Assembly: GCA_033239125.1 (NCBI GenBank)
Contig: BSWB01000006.1
Coordinates: 36,386,001-36,450,000, forward strand
Length of the DNA stretch: 64,000 bases
From: Fagopyrum homotropicum
Lineage: Eukaryota; Streptophyta; Magnoliopsida; Caryophyllales; Polygonaceae
Direction: 5' to 3'
The notes beneath the pieces were generated by a model. That model did not search any database. It was not told where the DNA came from and saw nothing but the letters and a program-made list of their open reading frames with translations. Of the stretch, positions 60,408-64,000 are shown piece after piece. Position numbers and translations under genes: made by a program. Within the stretch, counting starts at the first letter, position 1. The number at the start of each line of letters is the position of its first letter.

Positions 60408-62166
60408 TGTTAGCATGAAATATTGTGATATTTTAGGCACGTTTTCTAAACGTATTTGATTCATATTGATAGTCTTTGATTGAACTTTATGCATATGTGA
60501 GCTAGTATTACCTATATTGTCGATATGGATGTCTACACTAGTTCTATGTTGATTATAGGTGATTTGGAGCTATTTCCGAACGGAATTGAGCAAAGGAGAG
60601 TTGAGTTGATATATCCATGGATTAGGAACGTTCTTTGGAAGCAATTTGGAGTCTTAGCTTGAGGAATGCACGAGTTTAGGGAAGAATCACGTTCTTGCCC
60701 TAAATTACGCCCTAAAATACGGCCGTATCACAAACCACGTTCAGAATTACGGCCGTGGATTTGGAGTCAGAAATTCATGTTCATTCCAGGGGATTACACG
60801 GCCGTGGAAAATATGTTGCAAACCGTATTTGTTTCCACGCTCTAAATTACGGTCGTGGAACACTTCCACGACCGTGATCTTGGCGAATCTTTTCGCCACA
60901 CTTTGAAGCCACGATCTTTTAAAGATTGGGCCGGGCCGACATTTTGCCCTAGACTATAAAAAGACGGACGAAGCAAGATTCCCTCACCTTCGCTACTCCG
61001 TTTACCCTCATTCATCGCCGCTTAGACACGAGGACGTTTTTGCTTAGCTTGCTTGGAAGCAATTGACATCTCTTTGAAGAGATCGAAGTTTGTGTTTGGA
61101 ATTCCTCTAATCTCGCACTTTTGGTGGAGATTGCTGTTGAGATCTCCGGAATTGCGGAAGATCGAAGTTCTTGGAAGATTTTGCAAGAAGATCTCTCTTC
61201 TTGTTTAGGTTTGATTTGGAAAACGGATTGACATCCCGTTTTCTCTTCTTTCCTAAGGTGGTGATTGTTTGTTTACTTTGAATCTTTTGATATTATTTGT
61301 TCTCTTTGTGACCTTGAGATTGAATTGAAGATTATTGAAAGTTCTTAAAAGTTTTCATCTTTTTATCTTTTAATTCTTGAATTGATATCAATATGACTGT
61401 TATTGGCTAAAAACCCTTAACAATTCTAAGGTGAAGGGTTGATAGTTGTGGCTTAGATGATGATAGATCGATCGCAAACAGATTAGACCCTGAGAGTTAG
61501 ATAATTATCGCCGACAACCCTAAATTACGGGTTGTTCTTGAGTCCACGGCCGTGGAACCTCAAGAACTAACCGTAATTTTCCTTAAGTTTACGAACCTGC
61601 TTTTACTTTAATCTAAAGTTAAAGATTGGCTTTAGCTTAGTTTAGACTTGTCTTTTCTAGGTGGTAGTGAAGCCTCAACAACCTCTACCTCGATTGTGAG
61701 TGTCACAACCTCAATCGGTTAAGTTAGTCTTGATCCTTGGGTTATAAGTTTGGGTATTTGACACTAATTCTCGCCTCTAGAATCCTTCTATATTGAGCCT
61801 CAACAACCTGTATAGAGAGTACCTTGTAGGTGAGTTATATAAGGTTTTTGGAACTTCACCGTACGATTACCTTACATTAGTATACCTTTGCATATCTCAA
61901 CTCTGTCTTTACATCATTAAGTATATCTTGAATCGATTGCCACAGCTGGATACTTGGATCTTTAGGATTGTTGTTTTCCCAATATTTGCAAAACTCCCAC
62001 ATTTACTTGCTTGATAACCTGCAATCGAGTTCGTTCCCCCCAAATCCCTGTGTTCGATACTCTGGAATTCTTGCTTAACTATATCGATCCGTACACTGCG
62101 GGTTCGCTGCTTGATTCTAGTTTTATAAATTTAAAACTTATTTGCACACACTTCTAGGGGCGAACA
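60408..62166 (+). repeat. 3' LTR of A (1759 bp)
   Basis: Same length as the 5' LTR, with about a dozen substitutions and no indels noticed by eye. It is followed by ATGAG, the right target duplicate, and the rest of the B env-position ORF. Confidence 0.95.
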
Positions 62167-63074
62167 ATGAGTTGTTTTTACTGTACTGTATGCTGCATGG
62201 TAGGCCTGTTGATTGTGTCACCCTCTTAGCTTCTACCATGAGTAAGCTAAAGAACAAGAGGGCTGGCAATATCGGATATGGTGGGATGGTCACCCACCTT
62301 GCTAGACAGCTGGGTATCGACTTCTCTACGTGCACTAGGATAGCGGCTAGACCTTTAGGACTTCAGAGCCTCATGACTAGAGGTATTATCTTTCCTAGGC
62401 ATAGAGGTCCACCTACCGCTACCATGCCTTGGGAGGGTAGAGGAGGTAGAGGTGTTACATGGCTTCCCGAGTATTCCATTATGGTTGGACGCCATAACTG
62501 GAAGGAGACATTCGCTGCTATGCATGCGAATAGATTAGTAGCACCTCCGTATGTTCCCCCAGAGATGCCAGCTGTAGATGAGGAGGAGATGAGAGGGGAT
62601 GACGGTTTTGAGGAAGGAGGTGAGGAGCACGACTTTGGCAGTTTTCCGGATCAGCCGGACACATTTCCCGACCTCCCTAGGCAGTCTCCCCACCCTGCTA
62701 GACCTTCCGGTTCTTCCTCTCGCCGTGCCAGCGTGAGTGAGTGGCCGACATGGATGGTGACCCCTCCCGATTGGTATAGCACACAGCCGGAGTGGATGGG
62801 AGCTCCACCGACTTGGCATGCACAGCCACCACCTGCACCAGCACTATCAGATGCACCAGCTTGGTACAGTCAGGCGCCGGAGTGGTACGAGCAGCTACCA
62901 GAGTGGGCCACTGACCTTTCCAGGAGAGTCGGTGGTTTGGAGATCCGGCAGGACGCTAGGGATGCACGAGCCGATGCACATGATAGGATGATGAGAGACA
63001 TCTACCGCCAGCAGTTTGGGCGGAACTACGACTCCAGCTTCTTCCCATTTCCACCACCGCTAGCTCCTCAGTGA
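62167..63074 (+). pseudogene. B env-position ORF, 3' part
   Basis: It resumes after the A insertion with the ATGAG duplicate, in frame with the 5' part, and stays open to TGA at 63072. It covers the second half of the conserved domain (RHNWKETFAAMHANRLVAPP), an acidic stretch and a longer Trp-Pro repeat region than in A, with extra units of the PEW/PTW/PAWY type, ending FGRNYDSSFFPFPPPLAPQ. The gene is inactivated by A and by two stops in the 5' part. Confidence 0.9.
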
Positions 63075-64000
63075 TGGCCATGGATGTTCGTAGCATTAGC
63101 CGCTTCACCGCCGTCTTGTGAGTTCATTTTCTTTCTTTCTTTTCTTTATTTCTTTTTGAACATTAGGGACAATGTTTGTCTCAAGTATGGGGTGGGGCGT
63201 GACTATCGTTTGTAATAACTCTACTCACTTTTGCTTGCTTTGATTGAGAACACTTTGCATGTTTCATTCCATTGTTACACGTTTCATTATTGCATTGCAT
63301 GAAAAAGCTTTTGAAAAACCCATAAAAATTGAAAAATTTTGAAAATTTTGTGCTTCTAAGAATTGAGATGAATTCTATGATAATCACTACTTGTGAATTG
63401 AGTTTTTGATGACAATTGTATGCCTAGACAAATAATGAATTGAAAAGAAATTGAATGTGTTGATTATTCCTCTCTTGCAAGTTTCATAATGTGAAGAGTT
63501 TTATCTAAATCATATTGAGAAATCAAGGTTGAAATCACTTGATAAGTTCTTATACTTCTTGTTGATATGATTAAGGCAATTCGATTTTCTTTCTTCTTTC
63601 TTTGATCATTTAGCCCCTCAATGAAATAATAGCCTCCCTTACCTATCCGGGAATTTGGAGGAGTTGAATTTTGGCATGTTTGATGTGGGAGGGCCATGAA
63701 AGCAAAATTTTGACTCAAAGAATAGAAAAAAGTTGTAGGTTTGGGGAAGTCAATCATGACGATGAGTAACTCGGCACCATTCACATAGCCGGGTGTTTGT
63801 GTCTTGCCAAAGTCAGATTGAGCGATATTCCTAACGGATTATGGTATGTGCATCAAGGGTTTGAGGCATCTCGCAAAATTGAGAACCGCCGATCTCTTAG
63901 GCTTCGGATTTTGTGCACCTCTGTCCATAACTCCAAAAGTAAAGCCGAAAAATAATGTGAAAAGAAGAGAGCAAAGCTCTAAGTTGAAAGTTTGCAAAAA
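63075..64000 (+). other. B post-env noncoding region, runs off the right edge
   Basis: The internal hairpin is at 63159-63176 (AACATT-AGGGAC-AATGTT) followed by AAGTATGGGGTGGGG at 63183. The conserved block with TTTGATGTGGGAGGGCCA and GGCACCATTCACATAGCCGG is at about 63676-63920. The terminal hairpin, polypurine tract and 3' LTR of B are expected just past the window. No gene is seen. Confidence 0.75.

Larger units (their letters stand above)
48991..62166 (+). mobile_element. A: nearly intact Athila-like retrotransposon, 13.2 kb, TSD ATGAG
   Basis: Equal-length LTRs (48991-50749 and 60408-62166, 1759 bp each), tRNA-Asp primer site, single-frame gag-pol, leader, open env-position ORF, post-env region and polypurine tract are all present. 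ATGAG flanks the element at 48986-48990 and 62167-62171. By eye the LTRs differ at about 12 positions, under 1 percent, so insertion is recent, the youngest event in the window. The only coding lesion I see is a TGG to TAG change near the end of integrase. It could be a source copy if that stop is tolerated or complemented. Confidence 0.95.

Noticed and set aside
50376..62014. A 73-codon open frame present twice (50376-50597 and 61793-62014)
   Set aside because: It lies in the two LTRs of A and is repeated only because the LTR is; no protein similarity is evident.

Overview
This window is nuclear DNA of a seed plant, probably a eudicot, and it consists of LTR retrotransposons nested inside one another. 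I see no host gene, rRNA, tRNA gene or CRISPR array. The evidence is Ty3/gypsy gag-pol proteins of the plant Athila type (FMDD reverse transcriptase, D-58-D-35-E integrase, tRNA-Asp primer sites, an extra ORF after pol), one chromovirus-like element with an initiator-Met tRNA primer site, plant-style LTRs and 5-bp target duplications. The species cannot be read from the sequence.

Layout. I use letters for the elements. G1 (1-1301, minus) is part of a TGTAAG-type LTR. F1 (1302-2289, plus) is a 3' fragment of an Athila-like element. E (2290-9113, minus) is an Athila-like element with a 3' LTR and a broken pol; it has no env-position ORF and is truncated on its 5' side. G2 (9114-9549, plus) is a second piece of the G LTR. 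F2 (9550-11701, minus) is the 3' end of an Athila-like element. B (11702 to beyond 64000, plus) starts inside F2 and is the backbone of everything to its right. B carries three insertions: D, chromovirus-like, minus, TSD TCTCA, in the integrase; C, Athila-like, plus, TSD TTCAG, in the integrase; and A, Athila-like, plus, TSD ATGAG, in the env-position ORF. A block running from the D LTR into the C gag is present twice in tandem (19208-24907 and 24909-37744). The first copy has lost the body of D and keeps a solo LTR (18842-21156) followed by a truncated C1. The second copy keeps D (24909-33988) followed by complete C2 (34094-47215).

How the genes work together. Each Athila-like element runs LTR, tRNA-Asp primer site, gag-pol in one frame, a noncoding leader, an env-position ORF of unknown function, about 1.3 kb of noncoding DNA, polypurine tract, LTR. 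Element A (48991-62166) is nearly intact and young: its 1759-bp LTRs differ at only about a dozen sites by eye, the env-position ORF is open, and gag-pol has one nonsense codon 51 codons before its natural end. B, C1, C2, D and E are all broken by stops, frameshifts or deletions.

The most interesting signals are not protein-coding. (1) Every Athila-like family here has its own short GC-rich, mostly palindromic motif (CCACGGCCGTGG in A, B and E; AAATCGNNCGATTT in C; GCAGGGGCGG in F2 and in the G LTR). It is clustered at the same landmarks: just upstream of the LTR TATA box, in the transcribed LTR, in the coding linker between protease and RT, in the leader after pol, and directly before the env-position ATG. 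(2) A hairpin with an RGGGAC-type loop followed by AAGTATGGGG occurs twice per element, once at the polypurine tract and once just after the env-position ORF, and its stems covary. (3) A second hairpin with loop AGGCAA sits right after the pol stop in four elements and also shows stem-preserving changes.
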